DNA of 64,000 bases from the NCBI GenBank assembly GCA_903851415.1, contig CAINOE010000109.1:124001-188000 (forward strand). Direction: 5' to 3'. The translations under genes were made by a program, and so were the position numbers. Each line of letters starts with the position of its first letter. The stretch's first letter is position 1. The notes beneath the pieces were generated by a model. The model had not been told where the DNA came from, made no database searches, and was given only the letters and a program-made list of their open reading frames with translations. Source of the stretch: an uncultured Rhodopila sp. GTDB lineage: Bacteria > Pseudomonadota > Alphaproteobacteria > Acetobacterales > Acetobacteraceae. Shown piece after piece: positions 45,848 through 54,855 of the stretch.

Positions 45848-47043
45848 CGCGCGTTGATTTCCTCGATCGGACCAAACCGGACAGCCGGCTGGACCGCGTC
45901 CGGAGTATCCGCATGCAGCCCGTAGCCGCGCCAGTCCACCTGACGCCCGCCATAGCTGGCAACCATGACCGCCACGGACAAGAGGTCGCGCGACGGCAAC
46001 AGCCAGACCGGGCACCTGAATGCCAGCGCGGCGCTGTCCTGGCCCTTCCACTGTGTCGCCAGCGCACGGTCCACCCGGATCGCCGCAGCAGCGCGCAGCA
46101 GCCATGCAACGGCGAGCAGGCCGCCCGACCAGAGTTCACCGCCCGACAGCAGCACAGTCAGCATCGCCCACGCCAACGGGTATTGCATCGCGGAGGCCGC
46201 GAACCCCGCCGGTTCCAGCGCCCGGATCGTGCGCGCCCAGCGCAGCTCATGGCGGAACAGCGCGGCGTAGTTGTCCTCGGGCACGGTGGTCAGCGGCACC
46301 GTATCGGCCAGCCCCACCTGCAATCCGAGGCCGAGTATCCGCCGTCCCAGCACATTGTCGTCCGCCAGATGATCGACCAGCCCGCGCAGCCCGCCGCAAC
46401 GCACGAGGTCGCGCCGCCGCAGGCACATCGTTGCGCCCAGGCAGTCCTGCCGTCCGATGGCCCGGGCCATGATCGCGCCGGGCAGGAAGCCCTGGGTGAT
46501 CTGCATGGCGCCGTTCATCGCGGGCAAAGCCTTGGTGGCGGGTAGCCCGGCGTAGATGGTGGTTACCAGCCCGACTCCCGGTTCGGCCAGCGCGAGGACG
46601 AGGCGGTCGAGGTAATCCGGCCGCACATGAATATCGGAATCGGCGATCACCAGAACGTCGTGCCGCGCCGCCGGCAGCATGTTGATCAGATTGCCAACCT
46701 TCCGGTTGCGCCCGTGCAAAGTGGGATCGATGACCAGGGCGATGTCGCAGGCCGGGAATCGGGTCTGCAAACGCCGGACGACCGCGACCGCCGGATCGCC
46801 AGCTTCAGCCACGCCAAACACGACCTGCCATTGCGGATAGTCCTGCCGGCAGATCGTCGCCAGAGCGTCCTCCAGCAACGGCTCGCCGCCGTGCAGCGGT
46901 TTGAGCACCGTCACCGGGGGGCGCCACGACGGCTCCGCCCGCCTGGCCCGGGCAAATCTCGCAACCAGTTGGGAGGCAACCAACACCTGTAGCAGCCCGA
47001 TGACGGACGCCGCCGCAAAGAGACTCGCCAGGAGAGTCATCAC
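45844..47043 (-). CDS. hpnI: hopanoid biosynthesis glycosyltransferase HpnI
   Basis: A 399-aa membrane-bound family 2 glycosyltransferase. It has an N-terminal TM helix (about 5-25), a catalytic part with PPVTVLKPLHGGEPLLEDAL, the metal-binding DSD of VIADSDIHVRPDYL and LADDNVLGRRI, then two or three C-terminal TM helices. In hopanoid biosynthesis it adds a GlcNAc-type unit to bacteriohopanetetrol before HpnK and HpnJ act; hpnK is not in the window. It overlaps both neighbours by four bases. Confidence 0.93.
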   Translation of the reverse strand: MMTLLASLFAAASVIGLLQVLVASQLVARFARARRAEPSWRPPVTVLKPLHGGEPLLEDALATICRQDYPQWQVVFGVAEAGDPAVAVVRRLQTRFPACDIALVIDPTLHGRNRKVGNLINMLPAARHDVLVIADSDIHVRPDYLDRLVLALAEPGVGLVTTIYAGLPATKALPAMNGAMQITQGFLPGAIMARAIGRQDCLGATMCLRRRDLVRCGGLRGLVDHLADDNVLGRRILGLGLQVGLADTVPLTTVPEDNYAALFRHELRWARTIRALEPAGFAASAMQYPLAWAMLTVLLSGGELWSGGLLAVAWLLRAAAAIRVDRALATQWKGQDSAALAFRCPVWLLPSRDLLSVAVMVASYGGRQVDWRGYGLHADTPDAVQPAVRFGPIEEINAR

Positions 47044-47672
47044 GAACTCAACGCACCTTCGGACAAATCCGCGATCTTCCGGTGAAGGCTGGCGATAAGG
47101 GCATCGGCATCTCCCCCGGCGAGGATCTTGCGAAAATCGGAGCGCTGCACGGCCACACGACTGATGGACCCGTCGAGCAGCACATCAACGATCCGCCATG
47201 CGCCGCCATCGTCGCGCATCAGGTAATCCAGCCGCATACGGTCGCCGTTGCCGGAGATGATCTCAGTGCGGACGATCCTGTCGGCTCCGGACACCCGCGA
47301 ACCCGGCAGCACCTGGAATCGCTCGCCGTCATACTTGTCGAAATTGGCGACATAGGTCGCCACGGTGAAACGGCGGAAGGCCTTCAACAGCCTGGCCTGC
47401 ACCTCAGGGTCCATTGCATCCCACCGCATGCCGACGGAGACCCTCAGCACAATCCCAAGGTCGAACGCCCGATCCACCAGTGGCGCAAGCGCGTCGAAGC
47501 GCTGAACAAACGACACCGAATGGCCCGCCCGCATCGCCGATTCCAGCCCGGAATACAGGGCGATCAGCGGTTGCCCGATGTCGCCGCCCGGCTGAGCCCG
47601 GACATCGCGGGAGCCAATCAGCGCTGCCGCCATGGAGGATGGCAGCAGCGCGCGCCTGGTCAGCCGGCTCAT
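47040..47672 (-). CDS. hpnM: hopanoid-associated MlaC-family periplasmic protein HpnM
   Basis: A 210-aa protein with a signal peptide (about 1-26, ending DVRAQP, Arg-rich start) and an MlaC/toluene-tolerance domain ([57 protein letters not shown]). MlaC proteins carry lipids across the periplasm. Its place among hpn genes and by similarity to HpnM suggests hopanoid or lipid traffic to the outer membrane. Confidence 0.87.
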   Translation of the reverse strand: MSRLTRRALLPSSMAAALIGSRDVRAQPGGDIGQPLIALYSGLESAMRAGHSVSFVQRFDALAPLVDRAFDLGIVLRVSVGMRWDAMDPEVQARLLKAFRRFTVATYVANFDKYDGERFQVLPGSRVSGADRIVRTEIISGNGDRMRLDYLMRDDGGAWRIVDVLLDGSISRVAVQRSDFRKILAGGDADALIASLHRKIADLSEGALSS

Positions 47673-49660
47673 CTGGATGTCTGGACTTTCGTCGGGCCCG
47701 CGCTCGGGATTTCGATCCCGACGGCGGCGAGCGCAACATTGACGATGTCGCGCGCCGACAATCCAGCCGCGGCCATCTGCCTGGACTGCGAGTCGTGGTC
47801 GATGAAGAGGTCGGGCATAATCATCGGACGGATCTTCAGGCCGTTATCAAGCAGGCCCTTCCAGGCCAGATGCTGCATCACCCGGGCACCGAACCCACCG
47901 ATTGCAGCCTCTTCGATGGTGATAAGAACTTCATGGTGCTTCGCCAGTTGCTCCACCAGCGCCGTATCGATCGGCTTGGCGAAACGGGCGTCAGCAACTG
48001 TGGCCGGGAAACCGCGCGCCGCCAGTTCGTCGGCCGCCTTCAGCGCGTCGCCAAGGCGCGTGCCCAACGACAGGATGGCGATATTGGTGCCCTCTCGCAG
48101 CACCCGGCCCTTGCCCAGACTTAGAACCTCGCCCGCGGTCGGCAATGCGACGCCGGTTCCTTCCCCGCGGGGGTAGCGAAAGGCGCTCGGCCGATCGTCG
48201 ATCGCAACGGATGTGGCAACGACATGGACCAGTTCGGCCTCGTCGGCCGGGGCCATGATGACCATGTTCGGCAGGCAGCCGAGGAAGGAGAGGTCGAAGC
48301 TGCCGGCATGGGTCGATCCGTCGGCGCCGACGAACCCGGCGCGGTCCATGGCGAAGCGAACCGGCAGCGACTGCAGCGCGACGTCATGCACGACCTGGTC
48401 ATAGGCCCGTTGCAAAAATGTCGAGTAGATCGCGCAGAAAGGTTTCATCCCCTCGGTCGCCATACCGGCGGCGAAGGTGACGGCATGCTGCTCGGCGATA
48501 CCAACATCGAACATTCGATCCGGGAACTGCGCAGCGAACTTGTCGAGGCCGGTGCCCGTCGGCATCGCCGCGGTGATCGCTACCACGGCCGGGTCGCGTT
48601 CAGCCTCCGCGATCAGGGCATCGCCGAACACCTTCGTGTAGCTCGGCGGACCTGGAGGCGCCTTCGCCTGCTCGCCGGTGATGACGTTGAACTTGGACAC
48701 GCCATGATACTTGTCGGGCGCGCGTTCCGCCGGGCCGTAGCCCTTGCCCTTCTGCGTAATCGCATGCAGCAGGATCGGCCCCGCCTCCTCGGCCTCGCGC
48801 ATGTTGCGCAGCACCGGCAGCAGGTGATCCAGGTTGTGGCCGTCGATCGGCCCCAGATAGTAGAAGCCGAGTTCCTCGAACAGCGTGCCGCCGGTCAGGA
48901 TGCCGCGCGCATATTCCTCGGCGCGGCGGGCGGTGCGTTCGATGCCGCGCGGGAAGCGCTTCACCATTTTTACCGCGAGATCGCGCAGCGACAGGAAGCT
49001 GCGGGATGACATCAGCCTGGACAGATAGGCGCTCATCGCACCCACCGGCGGGGCGATCGACATATCATTGTCGTTGAGGATGACGATGAGCCGCGATTTC
49101 AGCGCCCCGGCATTGTTCATGGCCTCATAGGCCATGCCGGCGCTCATCGACCCATCGCCGATGATACAGATCACGTTGCGCTGGTCGTTCTCCAGACCCT
49201 GCGCGGCCCGCTCCTCCTCGGAGGCGGCATGGAAGCGCTCCGCCTTCAGGTCGCGCGCCACCGCCATGCCCAGGCCGGCGGAGATCGAGGTCGATGAATG
49301 CGCCGCGCCGAACGGGTCGTATTCGCTTTCCGCCCGGCGGGTGAAGCCGGACAGCCCGCCACCCTGGCGCAAGGTGCGGATACGGTCGCGCCGCCCGGTC
49401 AGGATCTTGTGCGGATAGGCCTGATGCCCGACGTCCCAGATCACCCGGTCTGTCGGGGTATCGAATACCGCGTGAATGGCGACAGTCAGCTCCACCACGC
49501 CCAGGGATGCGCCCAAATGACCGCCGGTCACGGATACCGCGTCAACCGTCTCGGCCCGAACTTCATCCGCGAGCTGCTTGAGCTGCTCGATGGAGAAATT
49601 GCGCATGTCGGCCGGCGTGGAGACGCGGTCGAGCAGCGGGGTTGTAATCGGGCTCATCAA
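47669..49660 (-). CDS. dxs: 1-deoxy-D-xylulose-5-phosphate synthase
   Basis: A 663-aa thiamine-diphosphate enzyme joining pyruvate and glyceraldehyde 3-phosphate, the first step of the MEP isoprenoid pathway. It has the cofactor motif [18 protein letters not shown], the DXS-specific [15 protein letters not shown], the catalytic region [13 protein letters not shown] and the C-terminal domain [13 protein letters not shown]. It overlaps hpnM by four bases and lies nine bases after ispA, so precursor supply is co-expressed with hopanoid tailoring. Confidence 0.97.
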   Translation of the reverse strand: MMSPITTPLLDRVSTPADMRNFSIEQLKQLADEVRAETVDAVSVTGGHLGASLGVVELTVAIHAVFDTPTDRVIWDVGHQAYPHKILTGRRDRIRTLRQGGGLSGFTRRAESEYDPFGAAHSSTSISAGLGMAVARDLKAERFHAASEEERAAQGLENDQRNVICIIGDGSMSAGMAYEAMNNAGALKSRLIVILNDNDMSIAPPVGAMSAYLSRLMSSRSFLSLRDLAVKMVKRFPRGIERTARRAEEYARGILTGGTLFEELGFYYLGPIDGHNLDHLLPVLRNMREAEEAGPILLHAITQKGKGYGPAERAPDKYHGVSKFNVITGEQAKAPPGPPSYTKVFGDALIAEAERDPAVVAITAAMPTGTGLDKFAAQFPDRMFDVGIAEQHAVTFAAGMATEGMKPFCAIYSTFLQRAYDQVVHDVALQSLPVRFAMDRAGFVGADGSTHAGSFDLSFLGCLPNMVIMAPADEAELVHVVATSVAIDDRPSAFRYPRGEGTGVALPTAGEVLSLGKGRVLREGTNIAILSLGTRLGDALKAADELAARGFPATVADARFAKPIDTALVEQLAKHHEVLITIEEAAIGGFGARVMQHLAWKGLLDNGLKIRPMIMPDLFIDHDSQSRQMAAAGLSARDIVNVALAAVGIEIPSAGPTKVQTSR

Positions 49661-49669
49661 AACTCCTGT

Positions 49670-50572
49670 TCAATTGCGCCGGGCGACGACAAAGGCCGCC
49701 AGTTCGCGAAGGTAAGCCGCACGATCTCCGAATCCCTCCAGGTGGGCCGCGGCCTGCCTGGCCAGCATGTCCGCATGCGCCCGCGCCATGTCCACGCCCA
49801 GCACCGCCACCATCGTCGCCTTTCCGGCCGCTTCGTCCTTGCCGGCGGTCTTGCCGAGATCCGCATCGGTGCCTTCGACATCCAGCAGATCGTCGGCGAT
49901 CTGGAATGCCGCGCCGATATCGCGCCCGTAGGCCGCTAGAACATGGCGATCTTGCGGCGAGGCCCGGCCGAGAATGGCGCCGGCTTCCACGCTGTACTGG
50001 ATCAGACGGCCGGTTTTCAGTGCCTGAAGACGGGTCACCGCCGGGGCGTCCAATGTCTGCCCCTCGGCCAGCATGTCGATCATCTGCCCGCCGGCCATGC
50101 CCCGAGCGCCGGACGCGGCGCCCAGCGCCGCCACCAATTCGCATCGAGCCAGCGGATCGGAGTGGGTATCCTGTTCGGCCAGGATTTCGAACGCCCGGGT
50201 CTGCAAAGCGTCGCCAGCCAGGATTGCCGTGGCCTCATCGAAGGCGCGGTGCGTGCTGGGCTTGCCGCGGCGCAGATCGTCATTGTCCATCGCCGGCAGG
50301 TCGTCGTGCACCAGCGAATAGGCGTGCAGCATCTCCACCGAGGCCGCGACCCGCGCGGCGCAGGTCTGCGCCACGGCAAACAGCGAGGCGGTCTGCATGA
50401 CCAGGAAGCCGCGCATCCGCTTGCCGCCGTTCAGCGTTGCATAGCGCATGGCTTCCGCCAGCCTGCCCTCCGCGCCTTCCACCGGCGGCAGCAGCACATC
50501 CAAAGCCTGTTCCACAAGCGCGGCGGTCCGCGCCATCTCAGCCGGCAGGTCGTTCGGCAGTACGATTTTCAT
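49670..50572 (-). CDS. ispA: farnesyl diphosphate synthase
   Basis: A 300-aa polyprenyl synthase from the ATG giving MKIVLPNDLPAEMARTAALV; 45 further in-frame residues upstream look non-coding. The first Asp-rich motif is HDDLPAMDNDDLRRG and the second is IADDLLDVEGTDADLGKTAGKD, given here as IADDLLDVEG plus GKTAGKDEAAGK. It builds the C15 unit for squalene and hopanoids. The xseB gene that often precedes ispA is absent. Confidence 0.95.
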   Translation of the reverse strand: MKIVLPNDLPAEMARTAALVEQALDVLLPPVEGAEGRLAEAMRYATLNGGKRMRGFLVMQTASLFAVAQTCAARVAASVEMLHAYSLVHDDLPAMDNDDLRRGKPSTHRAFDEATAILAGDALQTRAFEILAEQDTHSDPLARCELVAALGAASGARGMAGGQMIDMLAEGQTLDAPAVTRLQALKTGRLIQYSVEAGAILGRASPQDRHVLAAYGRDIGAAFQIADDLLDVEGTDADLGKTAGKDEAAGKATMVAVLGVDMARAHADMLARQAAAHLEGFGDRAAYLRELAAFVVARRN

Positions 50573-50903
50573 CAAAGCCACAGCCAGCCCCGAGATCAGC
50601 GACTCCCCCAAACAGGAGCCAAGTTTCACGCCGATAACACGCTTGCGGAGATTGTGCATCTCGACCCGCAAGCGGAAACCGGCACTTGTTGCAGAAATGC
50701 CACGCATTGCAAGCCCCTAAGATCAGGCCGGGCGCGAAAGCGTGCGCCTGATATCCCCTCCGGCATGGCGATACCGGAGCGGCGCCCCTATGTTGCCCTG
50801 CAACGCGGCGCATCGTGATTGCGGCGCGCGGGTCGATCTGCGATATCTGTGCGGTTTTAATCGGGACTTTCGCGGTCCGGTATTAGCTCGGAGACTAACT
50901 GTG
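50573..50903. other. divergent intergenic region between ispA and ispH
   Basis: This 331-base gap must contain the promoters for the leftward dxs/hpn operon and the rightward ispH-hpnH pair. I see no strong palindrome or clear promoter hexamers. The only clean element is the GGAGA at 50890-50894 that serves as the ispH ribosome site. Confidence 0.5.
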
Positions 50904-51833
50904 ATGCTGCGTGTCGTCCTCGCCCAACCCCGCGGTTTTTGCGCCGGCGTGGAGCGGGCCATCGAAATCGTGGAGCGCGCCCTGAAGAAATTCGGGCCGC
51001 CGATCTATGTTCGTCACGAGATTGTGCACAATCGGCATGTGGTGGAAGATCTGCGCACGCGCGGCGCCGTTTTTGTTGATGAACTGGATGAGATCCCACC
51101 CGGCTCGATGACGGTGTTCTCCGCCCACGGCGTGCCGAAGTCGGTCGAGCAGGCGGCAGCCGAACGCGGGCTGCCGGTGATCGACGCCACCTGCCCCCTC
51201 GTTGCCAAAGTCCATAACGAGGGTCGCCGCTACGCAAGGCAGGGCCGCGAAATCGTGCTGATCGGTCATGCCGGCCATGCGGAGGTGGAGGGCGTAATCG
51301 GCCAGATCCAGGGCAAGGTCCACCTTGTGCAGACCGTCGACGACATCGGCCGGCTTCAGGTCGGGGATCCCGAGAAGCTGGCCTATATCACCCAGACCAC
51401 ACTGTCCGTGGACGACACCCGCAGCATCATCCAGGCACTGATGGAACGGTTTCCGGCGACCATCGGTCCGGACGTGCGCGACATCTGCTATGCGACGCAG
51501 AACCGCCAGCAGGCAGTGCGCGACCTCGCGCACGATGTCGACATGCTGCTCGTCGTCGGCTCGCGGAATTCGTCAAATTCCAACCGGCTGCGGGAGATTG
51601 GCGCCGAACTGGGCAAGCCGGCCTATCTGATCGACGATGCCGACGCACTGCGCGCCGAATGGTTCGTCGGGATCAGCTCCGTCGGCGTTACCGCCGGGGC
51701 GTCGGCGCCGGAAACCCTGGTGCAGGGCGTGCTCGACGGGCTGCAACGCTTCGGCGAGACACATATATCGCTACAGGATGGCGTGGCGGAGGACGTTCGC
51801 TTCCGCTTCCCCGCTCAGGTCGCCGACGTTTAA
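50904..51833 (+). CDS. ispH: 4-hydroxy-3-methylbut-2-enyl diphosphate reductase
   Basis: A 309-aa iron-sulfur enzyme and the last step of the MEP pathway, making IPP and DMAPP. The three cluster Cys are in [21 protein letters not shown] and [10 protein letters not shown]. Active-site elements [18 protein letters not shown] and [10 protein letters not shown] are present. The ATG at 50904 (GGAGA upstream) is preferred; an adjacent GTG at 50901 is possible and a much longer frame upstream is not supported. hpnH follows 15 bases later. Confidence 0.96.
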   Translation: MLRVVLAQPRGFCAGVERAIEIVERALKKFGPPIYVRHEIVHNRHVVEDLRTRGAVFVDELDEIPPGSMTVFSAHGVPKSVEQAAAERGLPVIDATCPLVAKVHNEGRRYARQGREIVLIGHAGHAEVEGVIGQIQGKVHLVQTVDDIGRLQVGDPEKLAYITQTTLSVDDTRSIIQALMERFPATIGPDVRDICYATQNRQQAVRDLAHDVDMLLVVGSRNSSNSNRLREIGAELGKPAYLIDDADALRAEWFVGISSVGVTAGASAPETLVQGVLDGLQRFGETHISLQDGVAEDVRFRFPAQVADV

Positions 51834-51848
51834 GGAATCCAGTCCAGC

Positions 51849-53009
51849 ATGTCCGTCCCGTTGAACCAGGCGCTCCGCGTCGGTGCCTATGTCGTCAAAC
51901 AGCATCTGCTCGGCCGCAAGCGCTACCCGCTGGTGCTGATGCTGGAGCCATTGTTCCGCTGCAACCTCGCCTGCGCCGGCTGTGGCAAGATCGATTATCC
52001 GCCGGAAATCCTGAACCAGCGGTTGTCGGTCGCCGAGTGCCTGGAGGCGGTGGACGAATGCGACGCGCCGGTGGTGGTGATCGCCGGCGGGGAGCCGCTG
52101 CTGCACAAGGAGATCGACCAGGTCGTCGAGGGCGCGATCGCGCGCAAGAAGTTCGTGATCGTCTGCACGAATGCGCTGCTGCTCGAAAAGAAGATGCACC
52201 TGTTCAAGCCGAGCAAGTGGTTCTCCTGGTCGGTTCACCTGGATGGCGGGCGGATGGAGCATGACATTTCGGTCTGCCAGGAGGGCGTCTACGATCGCGC
52301 CGTGGCGGCGATTGCGGAATCGAAGCGGCGCGGGTTCCGGACGATCATCAACACCACACTGTTCAACACGGCAGAGCCGGAGAAGGTGGCGGCGTTCTTC
52401 GACGACGTGATGGCGCTGGGGGTGGACGGGATTTCGGTGTCGCCGGGCTATGCGTATGAGCGGGCGCCTGACCAGCAGCATTTCCTGAACCGGTCGAAGA
52501 CCAAGGAGCTGTTCCGCGGGATTTTCAGCCGGCAGGGCAAGGGGTCCTGGAAGGGCAGGTGGGCGTTCAACCAGTCCTCCATGTTCCTCGACTTCCTGGC
52601 GGGCAACCAGACCTTCCATTGCACGCCGTGGGGCAACCCGACGCGGACGTATTTCGGCTGGCAGCGGCCCTGCTACCTGCTGGGCGAGGGCTACGCAAAG
52701 ACCTTCAAGGAACTGATGGAGACCACGGATTGGGATCGCTACGGCACCGGTAACTATGAAAAATGCGCCGACTGCATGGTGCACTCCGGTTATGAGGCGA
52801 GCGCGGTGCTGGAGACGGTGCGCAAGCCGTGGAAGGCGGCCGCGCATATGATGCTGGGGATCCGCACGGACGGTCCGATGGCGCCGGATGTCTCGCTGGA
52901 GAAGCAGCGTCCGGCGGAATACGTGTTCAGCCGGCATGTGGAGACCGCGGTGCAGCGCATCCGGGCGGAGAACAAGCCCGTAGAGGATGTGGCCGACGCG
53001 GCGGACTGA
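51849..53009 (+). CDS. hpnH: hopanoid biosynthesis radical SAM protein HpnH
   Basis: A 386-aa radical SAM enzyme with the cluster motif FRCNLACAGCGK (CxxxCxxC) and a C-terminal cysteine set (CTPWGNPTR, RPCYLLGEGY, KCADCMVHSGYE). HpnH joins adenosine to diploptene to make adenosylhopane, the entry to side-chain-bearing hopanoids. It pairs with ispH as a short operon and acts upstream of HpnI and HpnJ. Confidence 0.96.
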   Translation: MSVPLNQALRVGAYVVKQHLLGRKRYPLVLMLEPLFRCNLACAGCGKIDYPPEILNQRLSVAECLEAVDECDAPVVVIAGGEPLLHKEIDQVVEGAIARKKFVIVCTNALLLEKKMHLFKPSKWFSWSVHLDGGRMEHDISVCQEGVYDRAVAAIAESKRRGFRTIINTTLFNTAEPEKVAAFFDDVMALGVDGISVSPGYAYERAPDQQHFLNRSKTKELFRGIFSRQGKGSWKGRWAFNQSSMFLDFLAGNQTFHCTPWGNPTRTYFGWQRPCYLLGEGYAKTFKELMETTDWDRYGTGNYEKCADCMVHSGYEASAVLETVRKPWKAAAHMMLGIRTDGPMAPDVSLEKQRPAEYVFSRHVETAVQRIRAENKPVEDVADAAD

Positions 53010-53024
53010 CACTTTTGTGTTGGG

Positions 53025-53096
53025 GCCGGGCTTGTCCGGGCCACCTGTCGCGGCAGAATGCTGGTTCAGGTGGCCCGGTCAAGCCGGGCCATGACG
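53025..53096. repeat. REP-like unit 3, long inverted pair
   Basis: The left arm GCTTGTCCGGGCCACCTG and the right arm CAGGTGGCCCGGTCAAGC pair with one mismatch around a middle containing GCGGCAGAATG. It is the largest hairpin of the family and lies just after hpnH, where it could end transcription or protect the mRNA 3' end. Confidence 0.7.
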
Positions 53097-53114
53097 CATT
53101 GGACCATTAGCCAC

Positions 53115-53158
53115 TTGACCGGCCACCATCTTACATATACTTTTTGCTCCAGGTATAT
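53115..53158 (+). promoter_or_regulatory. promoter and operator-like palindrome of vapBC3
   Basis: TTGACC (53115-53120) and TATACT (53136-53141) resemble -35 and -10 elements, though the 15-base spacing is short. ATATAC (53135-53140) and GTATAT (53153-53158) form an inverted repeat with 12 bases between, overlapping the -10. Binding of the antitoxin there would block the promoter. Confidence 0.45.
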
Positions 53159-53173
53159 CCAAATGGAGGTCCC

Positions 53174-53404
53174 ATGCAGGTCGCCAAGTGGGGCAACAGC
53201 CTCGCCATCCGCCTTCCCGCCGCGCTGGTTGAAGCGCTCGAACTCCGGGACGGCGACGAAATCGAGGTCCATATCGCGGACGCGCGGGAGTTCGCCGTCG
53301 CGCGCAAGCCCGGGCGCGAAGAGCTGCTGAAGCGGCTCCGCGCCTTCCGCGGCAGGTTGCCCGCGGATTTCAAATTCGACCGGGACGAAGCGAGTGCCCG
53401 GTAG
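53174..53404 (+). CDS. vapB: AbrB/MazE-fold antitoxin
   Basis: A 76-aa protein beginning MQVAKWGNSLAIRLPAALVE, the swapped-hairpin DNA-binding fold, with ELRDGDEIEVHI and a C-terminal toxin-binding arm (GRLPADFKFDRDEA). GGAGG lies at 53165-53169. It overlaps the PIN toxin gene by 11 bases. The module looks complete. Confidence 0.9.
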   Translation: MQVAKWGNSLAIRLPAALVEALELRDGDEIEVHIADAREFAVARKPGREELLKRLRAFRGRLPADFKFDRDEASAR

Positions 53405-53792
53405 CTTCTTCGATACCAATGTCCTCGTCTACGTCGCATCCGCCGATGCGGCGAAAGCGGAGAAGGCGGCAGAGACCATCGGAGGCGGCGGTTGCATAAG
53501 CGTTCAGGTTCTGAACGAGCTCGCCAATGTGGCACGCCGGAAGATGCGAATGTCCTGGCGGGAGACGCATGTGCTGTTGTCGACCGTTCGCGGCCTGCTG
53601 TCCGTTCATCCGCTGACGATCGAGACGCATGAAACCGGGCTGGCGCTGTCCAAGCGATACGATTTCTCCACCTATGATGCGATGATCGTCGCGGCGGCGC
53701 TGCTGGCAGGTTGCGACAGGCTCTGGTCAGAGGACCTGCAGCACGGCATGGCACTGGACGAGGGGCTTCTCATCGTCAATCCGTTCCGGTAG
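53394..53792 (+). CDS. vapC: PIN-domain VapC toxin, intact
   Basis: A 132-aa PIN nuclease starting at a GTG (53394). Acidic residues are Asp7 in SFFDTNVLVY, Glu in QVLNELANVARR, Asp in STYDAMIVAAALL and Asp in LWSEDLQHG. It probably cleaves tRNA or rRNA. It is unrelated in detail to vapC2 and belongs to a separate module. Confidence 0.92.
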   Translation: MPGSFFDTNVLVYVASADAAKAEKAAETIGGGGCISVQVLNELANVARRKMRMSWRETHVLLSTVRGLLSVHPLTIETHETGLALSKRYDFSTYDAMIVAAALLAGCDRLWSEDLQHGMALDEGLLIVNPFR

Positions 53793-53850
53793 ATGCCGGC
53801 ACGCACCCGTCCTCGGGCGGACCACCCCGGCGTGGATAAATCTGCCGCCG

Positions 53851-53866
53851 TTAACCTTTTATTAAC
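53851..53866 (+). promoter_or_regulatory. CtrA-type binding site
   Basis: TTAACCTTTTATTAAC is an exact TTAA-N7-TTAAC match to the full CtrA site of alphaproteobacteria. It lies 120 bases before the BrnA-like gene at 53986 and 59 bases after vapC3. It suggests cell-cycle control of the downstream gene. A nearly matching site (TTAA-N7-TCAA) occurs at 62112-62126. Confidence 0.5.
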
Positions 53867-53985
53867 GACTCTTTGATAGTTTCTGCATCGGCGTCCTCGC
53901 CGGACTTCAGGACCAACCGGGTTTCACACCGGAGTTTCCGGCCTATTCCAGCCAACGGGTATCCAGCAGAGCGTTGCGACCGACG

Positions 53986-54279
53986 ATGATTTCAGACGAA
54001 CCGGATGAGGACGCCGACTGCCTCGACGACGATGCCCTGATCGAGGCTTACACCGGGATCGTACTCCCCCCCACTCCCGAGGGCCCGGGTCCGGCTGACT
54101 GGCCGCCGCGCCGTGCGGCTTGCGACCCGCTGACCGTGGATGCCGACGTCCTGGCCTGGTTCAAGGCCAACCAAGCGGACTGGCAACGACGCATACCGGC
54201 CATCCTGCGCGGCTGGATCGCGGCGCAGTCAAAGCCCGCCCAACACGACACCGCCAAACCGGACCCCGCACAGCCTTGA
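53986..54279 (+). CDS. BrnA-like antitoxin-family protein, orphan 1
   Basis: A 97-aa protein from the ATG at 53986; a TTG four codons upstream is possible. The C-terminal region reads LTVDADVLAWFKANQADWQR, then RIPAILRGWIAAQ, the ribbon-helix-helix pattern of BrnA/DUF4415 antitoxins. The N-terminus is strongly acidic (ISDEPDEDADCLDDDALIEA). No BrnT toxin is adjacent. Its stop codon lies in the base of a strong hairpin. Confidence 0.7.
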   Translation: MISDEPDEDADCLDDDALIEAYTGIVLPPTPEGPGPADWPPRRAACDPLTVDADVLAWFKANQADWQRRIPAILRGWIAAQSKPAQHDTAKPDPAQP

Positions 54280-54314
54280 GACGCTTCCGCCGCCATCGCA
54301 GCGGAAGCGTCTCA
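54277..54314. terminator. 14-bp perfect hairpin between convergent genes
   Basis: TGAGACGCTTCCGC and GCGGAAGCGTCTCA pair perfectly over 14 bp around a 10-base loop. It spans the gap between two convergent BrnA-like genes and includes the stop codon of the left one. It has no T run, so it may be a bidirectional, factor-assisted terminator. Confidence 0.65.
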
Positions 54315-54319
54315 GTCCA

Positions 54320-54682
54320 TCAACGCGCCCGCTTCGAGACCCCGTTGTTCGAGCGGGCAACCCGCGCCGCCGGCACCGGATGCGGCACGACATCGACGCC
54401 TCCCCGCGCCTGCATGAACGCCTTCAGCACCTCATTGATACGGGTCTGGTAGCCGGCGCCGAAACCGCGGAAGAACCGCAGCACATCCGCGTCCAGGCGC
54501 AGGCTGACCGCCAGCTTCGGCTCCCGCACGTCGAACACCAGATCGGTTGCCCAGCCCGCCCGCGACGCCTCGGGCAACTGACGTGCCGCCGAGGCCTTTG
54601 CCGGCGCTGTCCGAGGCCGCGACTTCGCAGCCACGGCCCGAGACTTGGTTGGTGCATTCGCAGATCGAATTTGCTTTGCCAT
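54320..54682 (-). CDS. BrnA-like antitoxin-family protein, orphan 2
   Basis: A 120-aa protein with a basic, Ala-rich N-terminal half (ANAPTKSRAVAAKSRPRTAP) and a BrnA-type ending (KLAVSLRLDADVLRFFRGFG, GYQTRINEVLKAFMQARGG). The BrnT partner is missing on both sides. It converges on the other BrnA-like gene. Confidence 0.75.
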   Translation of the reverse strand: MAKQIRSANAPTKSRAVAAKSRPRTAPAKASAARQLPEASRAGWATDLVFDVREPKLAVSLRLDADVLRFFRGFGAGYQTRINEVLKAFMQARGGVDVVPHPVPAARVARSNNGVSKRAR

Positions 54683-54855
54683 GGTAACCTCCCGTGTTGG
54701 CGGGTCCGGTTGGTTCCAGACCCGATCAGACCGTTATCGCGGGCGCACGCGGAGTGTAGCTACGCCCGCCCGCGCAAAGGTGTACGCACGCCTGTCGCTA
54801 CGGTCAAGTTAATCATGACAGCCCCATGAAGCGCGCAATGGTGCCGGAATCGGCT

